A stretch of 64,000 nt of DNA from Lepas anatifera (taxonomy: Eukaryota; Arthropoda; Thecostraca; Lepadidae), in the NCBI GenBank assembly GCA_034440635.1, contig JAOTON010001908.1, positions 62,001 to 126,000 of the forward strand, in the 5' to 3' direction. Both the position numbers and the translations under genes were made by a program. How positions within the stretch are numbered: the stretch's first letter is position 1; every line of letters begins with the position of its first letter. Positions 32,428 to 44,148 of this stretch are shown in pieces. Under the pieces are notes generated by a model, which saw only the letters and a program-made list of their open reading frames with translations, was not told the DNA's origin and did not search any database.

Positions 32428-32442
32428 CCCTGTCGGATTAAA

Positions 32443-32886
32443 GGAAATGTGGCACCTTTATAACGTGATTTTAACTGAGATAGCCAAGTTATAAAGCATG
32501 CCGGAAAACCCGGTGCTCCATATATAATTTGTTTTGAAACTCAAAATTGCCGTAGGGAAAAGCCTGAATATACCTACCTGAAATATACCCCTCGTGTATC
32601 TCAAGCAGCAGGCCACAGTTGTCAGGCTGTTGGTGTGACGACATATGCTGACGTCACAGTGAGTATCAGCCAGTTAAAGCCCTTGAAGCCTATGGAATAT
32701 GGTAGTGGTTGCCAGATATGACATCATCCACAAGCAGATGTCTTTCCCTAGAGGTTCATTTTAAAAATCAAGATATAGAGTTTATTGTACATTTTTTAGA
32801 GAAATCATGGACGATTCCATGATTTTCGGCTAGAAGTTCCCCTAATTACGCTAAATTCCAGGATCCGACCAAGGTGCCACATTCCC
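32443..32886. mobile_element. Short inverted-repeat element (~440 bp)
   Basis: The left end GGAAATGTGGCACCTT and the right end AAGGTGCCACATTCCC are inverted copies, differing at one base over 16. The interior is AT-rich and noncoding. I could not define a target duplication, so the class is open (MITE or the remains of a DNA transposon). Confidence 0.6.
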
Positions 32887-33003
32887 TCCAAAACGGGTTC
32901 ACAAATATATGTTCCTTCTTTAGTCGCCCGCCAGCTGAAATGCCTCGTCTCATATCTGCCCCGTAGTACTGGCTGCACCACCAGATTCTAGATTCCACAA
33001 GAT

Positions 33004-35463
33004 GATAGATTCACCACGAACTATTATCTGTGGTGCGGTGAAACGCGCGTTAACAAGTTATTAGCCCTCGCCCCACCCTGGCCATCCATGGCCCCCTCAG
33101 GTTTTTTCGAGATAGCAGAAAAACGACGAGACGAAGCAGCGCGGTTGAGGGCTCTATCATTTATTAATACAAGATCATCATTCGATTAATACACGATACA
33201 AGATACAAGATAAAAGATACAAACAGACCCGGCGGTGGATGGTCAGCGGGTGGCCTGATATTTCCTACATATCCTTTTTAACACGCGCATTGACAGGGTC
33301 TGAGTCACCCTCGCTTTGACGGGGGAGGCGGTACCCGCCCCCCGAAGATCTCGAGAACCACGGTAGGTAGCAAAAAACGGTAAACGGCGTTGGGTAGCCC
33401 ATCCACTTCATCATCCAAAATATTTGAACCATTTTTTCAGGTCACATTTAAGGTCACGAGAGGTCAAAACATACCGTCATAGGGATAACATGTAAATTAA
33501 GGTTTTCGGCCATTATAATATCTGAAAAAGTAAAGATAGAGCAAAACGACTTAAACTATATGAATCCTCGCAGCAAGCCGAATCGAATGATATATAATTT
33601 GACCTTGCTAGGTAAAATCAAGGATTTTAGCTGACCTGAGGTCAGGTCAAGGTCAAATTATTTAAAGTTAATATCATTAGAACTGCAAAGACAAGGCAAG
33701 TCTAATGCAGATAAAATAAACGCTCTATCACCATCTGTTACTGAGTTATTCAGTAAAAACACTTTTCTCATGTATTTCCAATGGAGAGGTCATGCCGTGT
33801 ACCTGACCTTAGGTCATCGATATAAAAAATACCGGAACATATTTTAGAGAACTAGGTGGGCCCATTATGTGATATGAGTTTCAATCGGATCAGTTCACCC
33901 TGTTCCAGCTTATGCTATCTTAAACTTTTTTTAGGTCAGGTCACTTAACCTATACTGGTGACCTGACCTGGGATGACCTAACTTTAAAATTTTCACAGAA
34001 GTTGTAAAAGTGATGAGGAAAAAGGCATGTAAAGTATGGTGGCGCTACGCGCCGCCGTTTTTCTGCTGTCTCCGAAAAACCCAAGGGGGCGGGTACACGC
34101 CCCCATCAATGCACGTGTTAAATGCTACTATACTAGTACACCGTTAGATAATAATTTTAAGTTTTTTGAGCACCATCATGCAGCATGCAACAGGTACTTT
34201 CCAGACAAGAATCATACCAATGCCAGCCGTTTCGCGCCCTTGTGACGTTCACACGCTGTGGTGAACGTCACAACCTCTTCCTGGCCTCGTCTGCCTACTG
34301 GCGCAGGAGCTCAGCCCATGCTAATTCATGTTATCCCCGTTTCGGATCCTTAAAGCATTCACTACCCGCTTTAGATTCACGTACGTGTGAACTGCTTTAA
34401 ACCGCGCCCCCGGGGTCCGGCGCCACCTTTGCACAACCGGAAGCCATCGATGCCCCACTAACTCCGAAAATATGTGGGTCAGCGCAAATCTACGAAGTGC
34501 ATTAGAAAGCTCGCGTAAATTCAGGAAGAAACTACTTCACATGTTTAAGCGCTCAGGTCAATGGTTTGACCTACAGAGGTCAAGTTAGGTCGCGATAGGC
34601 TATTTTCACTCAAATATGCAATGCTTAAGAAAACTGAGCATAACTCTTATGTCATTAGAGCTATTGAGATCTGGTAAAAAATTTGAAAGGAAAATGCCAG
34701 ACCTATTTCCACTATGTGGAATGTAATGACCTCCCACCAGGGGTTTGACCTCCAGAGGTCACCTTATGACCTAATATGACCTGAGGTCACAAAAGGTCAG
34801 AAAGTGACCTAGCCGTGTATTAAATGAAAGCCCGTAAAAAGACATACACGATGATGTTTGATTCAGCGCTCTAGCTTAATTAAGTCAAACGTTATTGACA
34901 AAATACTCTATTGACCCCTGGTGACCTTGGATGATCTCGGAGTGGTCAAATGGCAAATATGGCCCCTGGGATCCGTAAGAGGGTGTTCAAAAACGCTTTT
35001 CTGAGCAAGCTGAGCATTTGCAATAGTTTTTGTGACTTTTAAATCATAAGATAGCTTTTAGCCATGCTTTTTCAGTTGGAGATGTCACCTCGTGACCCGA
35101 ACTCAGGTCACGAAATCGAAAAATCCCAGATATGCATCTTTTAGAACCTGGAGAGATCATGAAGTGTAGGAAGTGTCAAGTTGATCTGCCAAGAAATGTA
35201 GCTCAAAAGTTGAAGTGAGGTGACCGTGGTTGACCTCGCCAGGTGACCTGACCTTGGATGCATCGGGGTAAAAAAAATTCAGGGATGGTGGGAAAATGAT
35301 GGGGTGAGAGATAGAGCCATCAACCACGGTGCTGCGTCTCGTCGTTTTACTGCTATCTCGAAAAGCCTTAGGGGGCCATCGATGCCCCCGGTGGGGCGAG
35401 GGTTAATAACTTGTTAACGCGCGCTTCACTGCACCACAGAGAGTAGCAAGTGGTGAATCTATC
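33004..35463. mobile_element. TTAA-flanked element T4 with ~160-bp inverted repeats
   Basis: The left arm (33004-33170) and right arm (35300-35463) are inverted copies. Inner markers are TTAG at 33061 (left, a probable TTAA) and TTAA at 35403-35406 (right), each followed inward by CCCTCGCCCCACC, a G/C block around GCATCGATGGC, then TTTTCGAGATAGCAG and AAAACGACGAGACG. The outer 57 bp on each side, including GTTAACAAGTTA and GATAGATTCACCAC, also match in inverse, so the true outer boundary may be at 33004/35463. It holds T1 copy b (33278-34121). The rest (34122-35290) is TGACCT/AGGTCA-rich with no gene. Confidence 0.78.
33278..34121 (-). mobile_element. TTAA-flanked element T1, copy b (nested in T4)
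   Basis: TTAA stands at 33278-33281 and 34118-34121, with CACGCGCATTGACAGG and CATCAATGCACGTG ends, slightly worn. It has the same layout and length (844 bp) as copy a, including the doubled terminal motif and AGGTCA clusters. Short A/T-rich DNA (33171-33277) separates it from the T4 arm. Confidence 0.85.
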
Positions 35464-35865
35464 AGTTCACTATACAGTCCCTATTTCCCGCAGTCTCCTC
35501 ATTTTTCTAGGTTGAATAGTCTATTCGTGGACATACCCATACCAAATGCTCACAAACGGCCGTTCATTCTCCACACCTAAATTTCAGAGATAGGAAGCTG
35601 GTGCAAGAAGAAAAACACATGACGTATTTTCAAATGCATTCAGGTCAGACGAGTTTTTTGTCACTTTCAAAACTGCTGCAGAAATAAATTCAGTCAACGA
35701 CGTCATGACTGAAATATATATACATACAGAAGTGGGGTACCAAATTACCCTCCACCACTTTTTTATTGACCTTCCTAAGATTTCCAAAGCATCGGGTTGC
35801 ATCAGCAGAGCAGCCCGTAGTCAAAGAAAGAAAAAGAAAGCAGCCCGTAGCGAAAGTCATGAAAC
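35464..35865. other. No recognisable gene
   Basis: Spacer between T4 and the first tRNA-bearing tandem unit. There is a short A-rich run near 35826. Nothing else stands out. Confidence 0.4.
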
Positions 35866-36495
35866 ATGCTGCAGTTCAATACCAAATCTGATTACAAATA
35901 AAGGCTCAGGAGAACAAGTATGTTTTAAGCCCCAAATAAAACAAAGGTGATCTTCAAGAAGACGAATGAAATGGAGCAATGGAAGAATGCTGCACGCTCA
36001 TGAATATGTTGGAATTGGTACCCTTCCTGATCCGAGTGCTCCAGGGATTACAAGGATATTTCTATTGACGTAGGATATTTCTTAGGATACAACATTTCTT
36101 TTCAGATTACCTTTGACCTTATTTTTCTCAATTTTTCATTGATTTCTTAAGATATTTCCGTTGATATCATGAAACACGTTTCGACTTGCAAATTGAGAAA
36201 AACCACAGGGGTACACATGGGCGTATCCAGGTGGCATTAGCAGCTGGTCTATCGTTGAAGACTGCAATTGTTTATTAGCAAAAGTAGCTGGAATACTATT
36301 GTTCTTCATTCAGAGCGTATCCGTCTCATTGAGGCATTGCTATTTAACCGAGTATGGGTTCTGTAGAAGCCTGGTTTTGCACACTCAAAAAGTCTCACCA
36401 ATCGTCAGGTAGTTTCCCTTGGATGCCTTATCGGTTGAAAAGTGCAGCCAACATGGGTGTGGAACAAAAACGTTCTAAATGTATGAAAATCACAT

Positions 36496-36567
36496 AGGTT
36501 CGTTTGGAATTCGAACCCGGGACTTCTGGCACCCAAAGTGAGAATCACACCCCTATAACAATCAGCT
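36496..36567 (-). pseudogene. tRNA-Pro(TGG) pseudogene, unit 1
   Basis: On the minus strand it keeps the T-arm CCCGGGTTCGAATTC and the anticodon loop with TGG, but the acceptor arms no longer pair and the D-arm is lost. It is one of four equivalent copies. Confidence 0.75.
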
Positions 36568-36697
36568 ACGCTAGAAGAGGCAGAGCTTGCCTAACGATTA
36601 CAGTTGTGACAAATATTAGCTATAAGTCTACACTCGCTGAGTGTCAGTTTCACTCCAGGAACATTTCGCCCAACCCGGTCCAGAAATGCTCATTCAT

Positions 36698-36769
36698 TGC
36701 TCGTTGGTCTAGGGGTATGATTCGCGCTTTGGGTGCGCGAGGTCCCGGGTTCAAATCCTGGACGAGCCC
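36698..36769 (+). tRNA. tRNA-Pro(TGG), unit 1 copy
   Basis: Full cloverleaf with anticodon loop TTTGGGT closed by CGCGC/GCGCG, A-box TGGTCTAGGGG and B-box GGTTCAAATCC. Base 1 is T in place of G (36698), so the first acceptor pair is lost, and the T-stem has one G-T pair. No T4 run follows closely. It may be weakened. Confidence 0.82.
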
Positions 36770-37120
36770 GGTGCTTTCTTCCGGGGGCGTTTGTCACGGA
36801 TTTTCTGTCAATGAGGGTCAGGATCGAAGGAGGTTTCCTATCACTTGTCCTCCGCGGGTCTCCATGTGGAAGGTCATAAAGGGGCTCTATTTCTAAGTGA
36901 GGGTCCTCCCTAGTTGCCGTTTATGCGACTGCTTTATAAGTGAAGGTACCTCCACGTAAATTGTTTAGTAGGCTTAGTTTGAGAGTGGCCAATTTAGCTT
37001 AGTACAAATCAGTACAAAACCTTGCCAATTGTCAGCAAATTTCCCCTGAATGTTGCATCGATTGTAATGAGCTGGCAACATGGGAGTACGACGAGTGTAC
37101 AGGAGTTATAAGTATAATTC

Positions 37121-37191
37121 GAGCTCGTCCGGGATTTGAACACGGGACCTCCGCACCCTAAGCGAGAATCATACCCCTAGACCAACGAGCC
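37121..37191 (-). pseudogene. tRNA-Pro(AGG), unit 1, damaged
   Basis: It matches the intact copies at 43882, 51971 and 60045 but lacks one base in the anticodon-stem/variable region, has a T-stem change (GAACACGGG) and an acceptor change at its 3' end. The AGG anticodon remains. Probably non-functional. Confidence 0.78.
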
Positions 37192-37320
37192 GTGATATCA
37201 GTAAAAGAGCTTGCTAACCGACTTCAGTTGTGGCTCACTCTCTTCATTAAAGTACACTACAAATCCAAGGCATACTTCAGAACCATTTCGCCTACCCCAC
37301 CCAGATATATATATTCCCAT

Positions 37321-37389
37321 GGTTCTATGGGCTAGGGATATGATGCGCCATTTGGGTGCGAGGTCCCGGGTTCAAATTCCGGGTGGGCC
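37321..37389 (+). pseudogene. tRNA-Pro-derived pseudogene, unit 1
   Basis: TTTGGGT anticodon loop and an intact T-arm (CCCGGGTTCAAATTCCGGG) survive, but the 5' part (GGTTCTATGGGCTAGGG) does not pair with the 3' acceptor GGTGGGCC. It is present in all four units. Confidence 0.75.
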
Positions 37390-37829
37390 TAATATTTTCC
37401 TGTTGGTCTGAATATTTTAGCGCTGATATTTCAAGTGATTTCCGTGGGGTAGTAAAATCCTCTCAAAGGGGTATTGGGAGAATTGGCAATCACTGCGCTA
37501 AGTCAATTTTTCGTATGATATTTCATTTCATGGTTATTGCTTTCTAAGCCCATAGAACTGAGCCAGCTAATGTTTGCAACTGAATTTTAATGACGAGTGA
37601 CTTAAAATCTTGCGATTTCCAGGGTACAAATGACTTAAAGCAGCGTATGGCACCAAAGCTAAAGATCCCGGGTTCACGTTCCGGCGGGGAAACGGAGTAA
37701 GTATCACATGGTTCTTAAAATCCCTCGCAACCACATGCAGTTGGTGTCGCCATATACTCTTAGCAGTTCTTCCGTCGTTATTCAATTAATGACTTGATTT
37801 CTCACCCACTGTTTCCGACGGCAACGGCG

Positions 37830-37903
37830 GGCCGGTTAGCTCAGTTGGTTACAGCGTCGTGCTAATAACGCGAATGTCGTGGGTTCGACCCCCACACTGG
37901 CCA
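37830..37903 (+). tRNA. tRNA-Ile(AAT), unit 1 copy
   Basis: Acceptor GGCCGGT pairs with ACTGGCC, the anticodon loop is CTAATAA, the T-arm is GTGGGTTCGACCCCCAC and the discriminator is A. The D-stem has one mismatch (TTACAGC, where the other copies have TTAGAGC). Downstream, units 2-4 have a T4 terminator in GACCTTTTC, but this copy reads GACATTTTC, also T4. Confidence 0.88.
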
Positions 37904-38783
37904 CTGACATTTTCACCTGATGAAGATGAGTTGCAGAGGTCTCTACACAGGGAGGTTGTGACAAATGCTTCTCCTGTTGGTACCGAGAAAATTCCGACTG
38001 GGTGATGCCCAGGCATGGAAGGCAAAGCACAGTCCCTCTAGCTATTCTTGGGAGCCCTACTGGGGAAGTTCGCTAAGACTAAACTTGGAGCCAGTTTACG
38101 AGGGTTCAGCGTGAGCGAACGGGGAGACCTGAAAAAAACTACGCCGATTCCCCTTTTGTGGGGAGAGGAGGGACTCTGGTTCAGAAGCTGAAGGGTTGCG
38201 TTTCCCGCCTCCGCCCACCATATTCGTGAGCATAACGTCGCACAAACTGGCAGCGACATGTCTGCAACAGAAAAGGAATATATTTCATCAAATTTCGACA
38301 AGCTAACTTGAGATGCAATCATTTCAATTATTTAGTACAATGTCCTCTTACGATGATCGATTCTGGAAACAAATCGACTGTCAGATAAGCATAAAAATTG
38401 AACTACGTCCGGAATCCCAATTTGGCACCGTCATAATTAGGGGAAATAAAAATTTAATTGCGAGAGCGGCGTCACAATAAGGGCATATCCGGATTCGTGG
38501 TTAAAGGCTAGTGAAGGCTGTGAAGAAATTGACAGGTTGTTGTAATATTTACAAAAGTGACTGATGTAAAAATGATATGACGGCAGAGCCGGATCTAGAT
38601 GAGTCATTGAGGGAACAGGGAAGCCATAGTGAAAAAACAATGTCTTTTCCAAAAAATATGGGAGTTTTGAGTGGGACATTTCCTTTTTATACACACCTCA
38701 TGCACAGAAAACTTTTCCGAGGAGGAGGGCTTCGAGGCTCGAGCTTCCCACGCCATTGGTTGACAAGAGTCTTTGGCTATGCA

Positions 38784-39968
38784 TTAACCCTTTGCCCCGG
38801 TAGAGGGTACGAGCCACCTTCGCCCTCGTGGGGAGGGGTTAAAAAAACCCGCCACGATCTCAAAAACTAAGAAAGCTTGAAAAAAGCGCAAAACGGCAAT
38901 CGAAAGCTATTGAAATATGATACCGAAAATACTTTGGTTAATTTTCTTGTCAGGTCAATATCAACGTCATCAGAGGTTAAAATGGGTCACAATCGCTACT
39001 GTGAGGTGTACTAAGAAAACCTCATGTATTTCAGAGAGTATGAAAGCTAGAAACATTTCTTGAACACCATTCGAAAGCTCTTGAGTTGCTCGTTAATTAC
39101 AGTGACTATGTTTGCTGGGGCAGGTCAAAGCCTAGAGTGCTGCAGGTCACTGAACATTGGGAATATTCTTGGGAATGTCCATAGCCACCAATGCATAAGG
39201 GCGCTTACTTTTTCGCTAATAACTTCCAAACCAAGCAAGATACAGCCATAGTTGATGCACCACCTCTCGTCAATACCAATCGAATGACATATGAAATCGC
39301 TATGCCAGGTTCAATCTACAATTTGACCTTACCCAGGTCAACAGTTGACCCAACTTGACCTAGTATAGTCACGATGCATTTCATTGAACTTGCAGTGACC
39401 ATACAACCAGTTTGCTGACAAATTAAAGTTCTATCTATGTTGATTCCAAATTTATAAAATAAAACACCGAAAATGTTTATTTGACCTAAGGTGACCTTTC
39501 AAAGGTCACAAGTACAAATTTGTGGTATTAACTTCAAAAATGGTTTAATAAAAAGTCGTAACCTATGTCAGAAGTTGATTCCATCGATACCTCCTGAGAA
39601 AAGTGCTTTTCGTGGTTTTACCCATGTATTTGCAATAGCTGCTCTGTGCATGACCTTAGGTCATTAATATAAAAAATCCCGGAACATATGTCGTGGCTCC
39701 TGGTAGGTCCAATATGTGGTATGAGTTTCACCTTGATCGATTAACCCTCGTTTTAGTTATGAAGCTGTAAGCATTTTTTCAGGTGATGCTCACTCATCTG
39801 GCCTGGTGACCTGACCTGACATGACCTTGAGCTAGTGTTCTCAGGAAAGATGTAAAACTGGCGATGGAACAGCTAGACTACGTTTGGCGGCGCTGGGGGC
39901 CCTGTGTTTAGGTCACTTCGGAAAAACCCGAGGGGGGTTTAAAAGACCCCCACCTCGGCGAAGGTTAA
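38784..39968 (-). mobile_element. TTAA-flanked element T2, copy c (unit 1)
   Basis: TTAA stands at 38784-38787 and 39965-39968, with ends CCCTTTGCCCCGG and GGCGAAGG. Orientation is opposite to copies a and b. The inner palindrome is GGGTTTAAAAGACCC in place of the TCTTTTTAGA form of copies a/b. It lies between tRNA-Ile and tRNA-Gly and is at the same position in all four units, so it was there before the tandem duplication. Confidence 0.87.
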
Positions 39969-40292
39969 CCCATTAGCCTTTCCCTTGTAACTGCCGTTGC
40001 CCCCAGTGAAAAAGAGCTTTGGCCGCGCAAATTGATACAACTTTTTACCATCACACCTTACCGGCGCACGTGTGCCGAGAGTTTCATCAATAAGGGCCAA
40101 AGCATGGCGAGCAGGTCAGCTGAGAGTAACCGGTCATATATTCATGGATGCGAGCGCCGACAGTCCATCGAGTTGTTGATCCGACCGAAGGGGTCCTGGC
40201 TCAAACCCCATTACTACGCCAAAGTATGGAGCGCCTGGAAAGAAGTCGTGACACGCAGCAACAAAAGGTCACGGCTCTGCCATCTTTATTCA

Positions 40293-40364
40293 GCGATGGT
40301 GGTATAATGGTCAGCATAGCTGCCTTCCAAGCAGTTGATCCGGGTTCGATTCCCGGCCATCGCA
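40293..40364 (+). tRNA. tRNA-Gly(TCC), unit 1 copy
   Basis: Acceptor GCGATGG pairs with CCATCGC; the anticodon loop is CTTCCAA with an intact GCTGC/GCAGT stem; the B-box is GGTTCGATTCC. A T5 terminator follows in GATATTTTTAACC. This is the cleanest Gly copy. Confidence 0.93.
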
Positions 40365-40436
40365 GAACGGATATTTTTAACCACCCATCAGCATCAGCTT
40401 TGCGAAGTCCCTCCTTAGAACGTAACGTTAACCAGC

Positions 40437-41292
40437 TTAACACGCGCATTGACGGGAGGGGGCGGGTACCCGCCCCTCCTCGGGTTTTTCGGGGATAGTA
40501 GAAAAACGGCTGCGCGTAGCGCCGCCGTACTTGGTATACCTTTTCCCTCATCATTTTTACAACTTCTGTGAAAATTTTAAGGTTAGGTCATCTCAGGTCA
40601 GGTCACCAGTACAGGTCAAGTGACCCGACTTCAAAAAAAGTTTAAGATAGCATAAGTCGGAGCAGGGTGAACTTATCCGATTGAAACTCATATCACATAA
40701 TTGCCCCACCGAGTTCCCTAAAATATGTTCCGGTATTTTTGATATCGATGACCTAAGGTCAGGTACGAGGCATGACCTCTCCATTGGAAATACATTGGAA
40801 AAATGGTTTTTACGGAATAACTCAGTAACGGATGGTGATATAGAGCATTTATTTGAGCTGCATTAGACTCGCCTGGGCTTTGCAGTTCTAATGATATGCA
40901 TTTTATATAATTTGACCCTGACCTGACCTCAGGTCAGGTCAAATCCTTGATTTGACCTAGCAAGGTCAAATTATAAATCATTCGATTCGGCTTGCTAAGA
41001 GGATTCATATAGTTCAAGTCGTTTTGCTCTATCTTTACTTGTTCAGATGTAATGGCCGAAAAACCTGAATTTATATGTTATCCCTATGACGGGCATGTTT
41101 TGACCTCTCGTGACCTTAAATTTGACCTGACAAAAAATGGTTCAAATGTTTTCGATGGAAAAGTGGATGGGCAGCCCAACGCCGTTTACCGTTTTTCGCT
41201 ACCTACCGTGGTTCTCGAGATCTTAGGGGGCGGGTACCCGCCCCCCCCGTCAATGCGGAGGTGGCTCAGACCCCCGTCAATGCGCGTGTTAA
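40437..41292 (+). mobile_element. TTAA-flanked element T1, copy c (unit 1)
   Basis: TTAA stands at 40437-40440 and 41289-41292, with CACGCGCATTGACGGG ends and the doubled GTCAATGCG motif on the right. A perfect 23-bp inverted repeat at 40919-40941 is made of two overlapping TGACCT and two overlapping AGGTCA. TGACCT-4 bp-TGACCT-6 bp-TGACCT at 41101-41128 forms a DR4 plus DR6 series. The 84-codon frame at its right end is not a gene. Confidence 0.9.
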
Positions 41293-43254
41293 AATTGTAT
41301 CGTTAAGATCAGGGTCATTGCTGTTGGGGGATCCAACCGCGTAGCCTTCGGGACTCAAGCTTCCGATCAGGGTCAAACTTGCTGAGCTGTGGTTCGGAAT
41401 CAGAGTCAATTCTGAAATGGGTCAATTTTTGCTTGAATCAGAGCTGAATCCATTCACTTTGGAATCTGGGTTGAGCCAGAGTCGACTCAATTGCTCGGCC
41501 AGATTAGTTGAGTCAGAACCGGAGTCATTCTCCAAGTCATCAATCAGACGGAGCTGAGTGGACCCAACAGCGTAATTTTTTCAATATGTATGCTGTAAAT
41601 GCTGAATGATTGAGTTAGCTTCTTAAATTGGAGAATACCATATTGTCGTTTAGTGATAGAAAGACTGCGTCAACCTATGACATGTTTTATAACCGGATGA
41701 TATTTTGGCTTTCACACAGGCTTGTTGAAGCGAATAAACCGATATAGTCTTTAATTTTTTAAGCACTTATATCCAGAGGATTGTTTACACATGCTGAACG
41801 TTTCATTGGAGGTGCCAAGGTACTTCCAAACAGATAGAAATCCAGACCCCTTCGTATGCTCCCTTGCAGCAGTTCCAAACCACAAATTCCCTGCCAACAA
41901 AACAAAAACTGCAAGCTTCCTCACCACTTCGTAAAACGTTCAACCGTCGTGGTTTTTTATATCTCAGGGGAACATCGTACGCCTACCCCTACCACTAGGT
42001 GTGAAGGAGAAACCCCTCTCCTCCGCCCATATTTAACATCTTAACAACCTATAATCACCCTCCTTGGCCTAGCACTTCGGAATCTATGAGTTAAATTTTC
42101 AGTAAACTCCAAACAGACGGTAGAGATCTTTATGCTTAAAAATTACCGAAATGAATTGTTTTGCCATCATTGTCTTGGTTTAAATTTGCAACCAGCATTA
42201 ACAATGAACATGGAATATGTGGTGTGCTGCAATTTGCTTCAGCTCAAAGTGGGTCTTTGTTGTGGTTAAGCTTATGATTTAACAGACTACGAAAACTAGT
42301 TTCGATGATATCAAGTCTAGCTTTTGTTCCTTGGAATTTACATTGGACAAAAGGATAATGTATAGATTTCAGCTCTCCAAAAGATCTTCTTTCTGGGCCT
42401 TTGAAACGGGTAAGCACTCTATTTAATCAGAACACCCATCGGGACTTGAAACCGTTTCTGGCTTCGAGTTCAAGCGCCTGGCCAATCAAATTCACGAAAA
42501 AATGTATTGGATTTGTAGCGGAGCGGGTGCAAAGTCTACCCCTGTTGGGCCAATTCTCTGAGCCTGTAATATTTGTTTCTCGCAGCAAAGCAGTCTTGCA
42601 TCAAAGAATGGTGGCAATATGCTGCAGTTCACTACCAAATCTGATTACAAATAAAGGCTCAGGAGAACAACAAGTATGTTTTAAGCCCCAAATAAAACAA
42701 AGGCGATCTTCAAGCAGACCAATGAAATGGAGCAATGCAAGAATGCTTCACGCTCATGAGTATGTTGGAATCGTTACCCTTCCTGATCCGAGTGCTCCAG
42801 GGATTACTAGGATATTTCTATTGACGTCTTAGGATATTTCTTAGGATACAACATTTCTTTTCGGATTACCTTTGACCTTATTTTTCTCAATTTTTCATTG
42901 CTTTCTTAAGATATTTCCGTTGATATCATGAAACACGTTTCGACTTGCAAATTGAGAAAAACCACAGGGGTACACATGGGCGTATCCAGGTGGCATTAGC
43001 AGCTGGTCTATCGTTGAAGACTGCACTTTCTCATTAGCAAAAGTAGCTGGAATACTATTTTTCTTCATTGAGAGCGTATCCGTCTCAATGAGGCATTGCT
43101 AATTAACCGAGTATGGGTTCTGTAGAAGCCTGGTTTTGCACACTCAAAAAGTCTCACCAATCGTCAGGTAGTTTCCCTTGGATGCCTTATCGGTTGAAAA
43201 GTGCAGACAACATTGGTGTGGAACAAAAACGTGCTAAAGTTATGAAAATCACAT

Positions 43255-43326
43255 GGGCTCGTTTGGAATTCGAACCCGGGACTTCTGGCACCCAAAGTGA
43301 GAATCACACCCCTATAACAATAAGCT
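43255..43326 (-). pseudogene. tRNA-Pro(TGG) pseudogene, unit 2
   Basis: Same relic as at 36496: T-arm and anticodon loop with TGG kept, acceptor and D-arm lost. Confidence 0.75.
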
Positions 43327-43456
43327 GCGCTAGAAGAGGCAGAGCTTGCTCAACGATTACAGTTGTGACAAATATTAGCTATAAGTCTACACTCGCTGAG
43401 TGTCAGTTTCACTCCAGGAACATTTCGCCCAACCCGGTCCAGAAATGCTTATTCAT

Positions 43457-43528
43457 GGCTCGTTGGTCTAGGGGTATGATTCGCGCTTTGGGTGCGCGAG
43501 GTCCCGGGTTCAAATCCTGGACGAGCCC
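43457..43528 (+). tRNA. tRNA-Pro(TGG), unit 2 copy
   Basis: Acceptor GGCTCGT pairs fully with ACGAGCC; anticodon TGG; T-stem CCGGG/CCTGG with one G-T pair. The A and B boxes match consensus. Predicted functional. The first T4 run is about 47 bp downstream, so termination may be leaky. Confidence 0.92.
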
Positions 43529-43881
43529 AGTGCTTTCTTCCAGCGGCGTTTGTCACGGGTTTTCTGTCAATGAGGGTCAGGATCGAAGGAGGCTTCCTAT
43601 CGCTTGTCCTGCGGGGGCCTCCATGTGGAAGGTCATAAAGGGGCTCTATTTCTAAGTGAGGGTCCTCCCTAGTTGCCGTTTATGCGACTGCTTTATAAGT
43701 GAAAGTACCTCCACGTAAATCGTTTAGTAGGCTTAGTTTGAGAGTGACCAATTTAGCTTAGTACAAATCAGTACAAAACCTCGCCAATTGTCAGGAGTTT
43801 TCCTCTGAATGTTGCATCGATTCTAATGAGCTGGCAACATGGGAGTACGACGAAAGTGTACAGGAGTTATAAGTATAATTC

Positions 43882-43953
43882 GGGCTCGTCCGGGATTTGA
43901 ACCCGGGACCTCTCGCACCCTAAGCGAGAATCATACCCCTAGACCAACGAGCC
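43882..43953 (-). tRNA. tRNA-Pro(AGG), unit 2 copy
   Basis: Minus strand; acceptor GGCTCGT/ACGAGCC, anticodon loop TTAGGGT closed by CTCGC/GCGAG, T-arm CCGGGTTCAAATCCCGG, all paired. It is divergent from the Pro(TGG) gene about 350 bp away. No close T4 run downstream. Confidence 0.93.
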
Positions 43954-44080
43954 GTGATATGAGTAAAAGGGCTTGCTAACCGACTTCAGTTGTGGCTCAG
44001 TCTCTTCATTAAAGTACACTACAAATCCAAGGCATACTTCAGAACCATTTCGCCTACCCCACCCAGATATATATTCCCAT

Positions 44081-44148
44081 GGCTCTATGGGCTAGGGGAT
44101 GATGCACCATTTGGGTGCGGGGTCCCGGGTTCAAATTCCGGGTGGGCC
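44081..44148 (+). pseudogene. tRNA-Pro-derived pseudogene, unit 2
   Basis: Same relic as at 37321, with two short losses in the D-arm. The T-arm is intact and the acceptor is unpaired. Confidence 0.75.

Larger units (their letters stand above)
35866..42618 (+). repeat. tRNA-bearing tandem unit, copy 1 (~6.75 kb)
   Basis: The unit starts at ATGCTGCAGTTCA, the same point as 42619, 49295 and 57377. Order: worn tRNA-Pro pseudogene, tRNA-Pro(TGG), worn tRNA-Pro(AGG), tRNA-Pro pseudogene, tRNA-Ile(AAT), T2 copy c, tRNA-Gly(TCC), T1 copy c, then about 1.3 kb (41293-42618) with no gene. This copy is the most diverged of the four and keeps about 50 bp near 42145-42195 that copies 2 and 3 lack. Confidence 0.92.

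Noticed and set aside
36504..37547. Open frames overlapping tRNA genes in all tandem units
   Set aside because: The frames include tRNA sequence itself (for example RGMIRALGARGPGFKS is tRNA-Pro translated). They are conserved only because the units are duplicates.
40681..41306. Frames such as MKLISHNCPTEF... and MAEKPEFICYPYDGH... found in every T1 copy
   Set aside because: Short, and they differ in length between copies. No domain; they follow the AGGTCA-rich body. They are probably chance frames in a repeated sequence.
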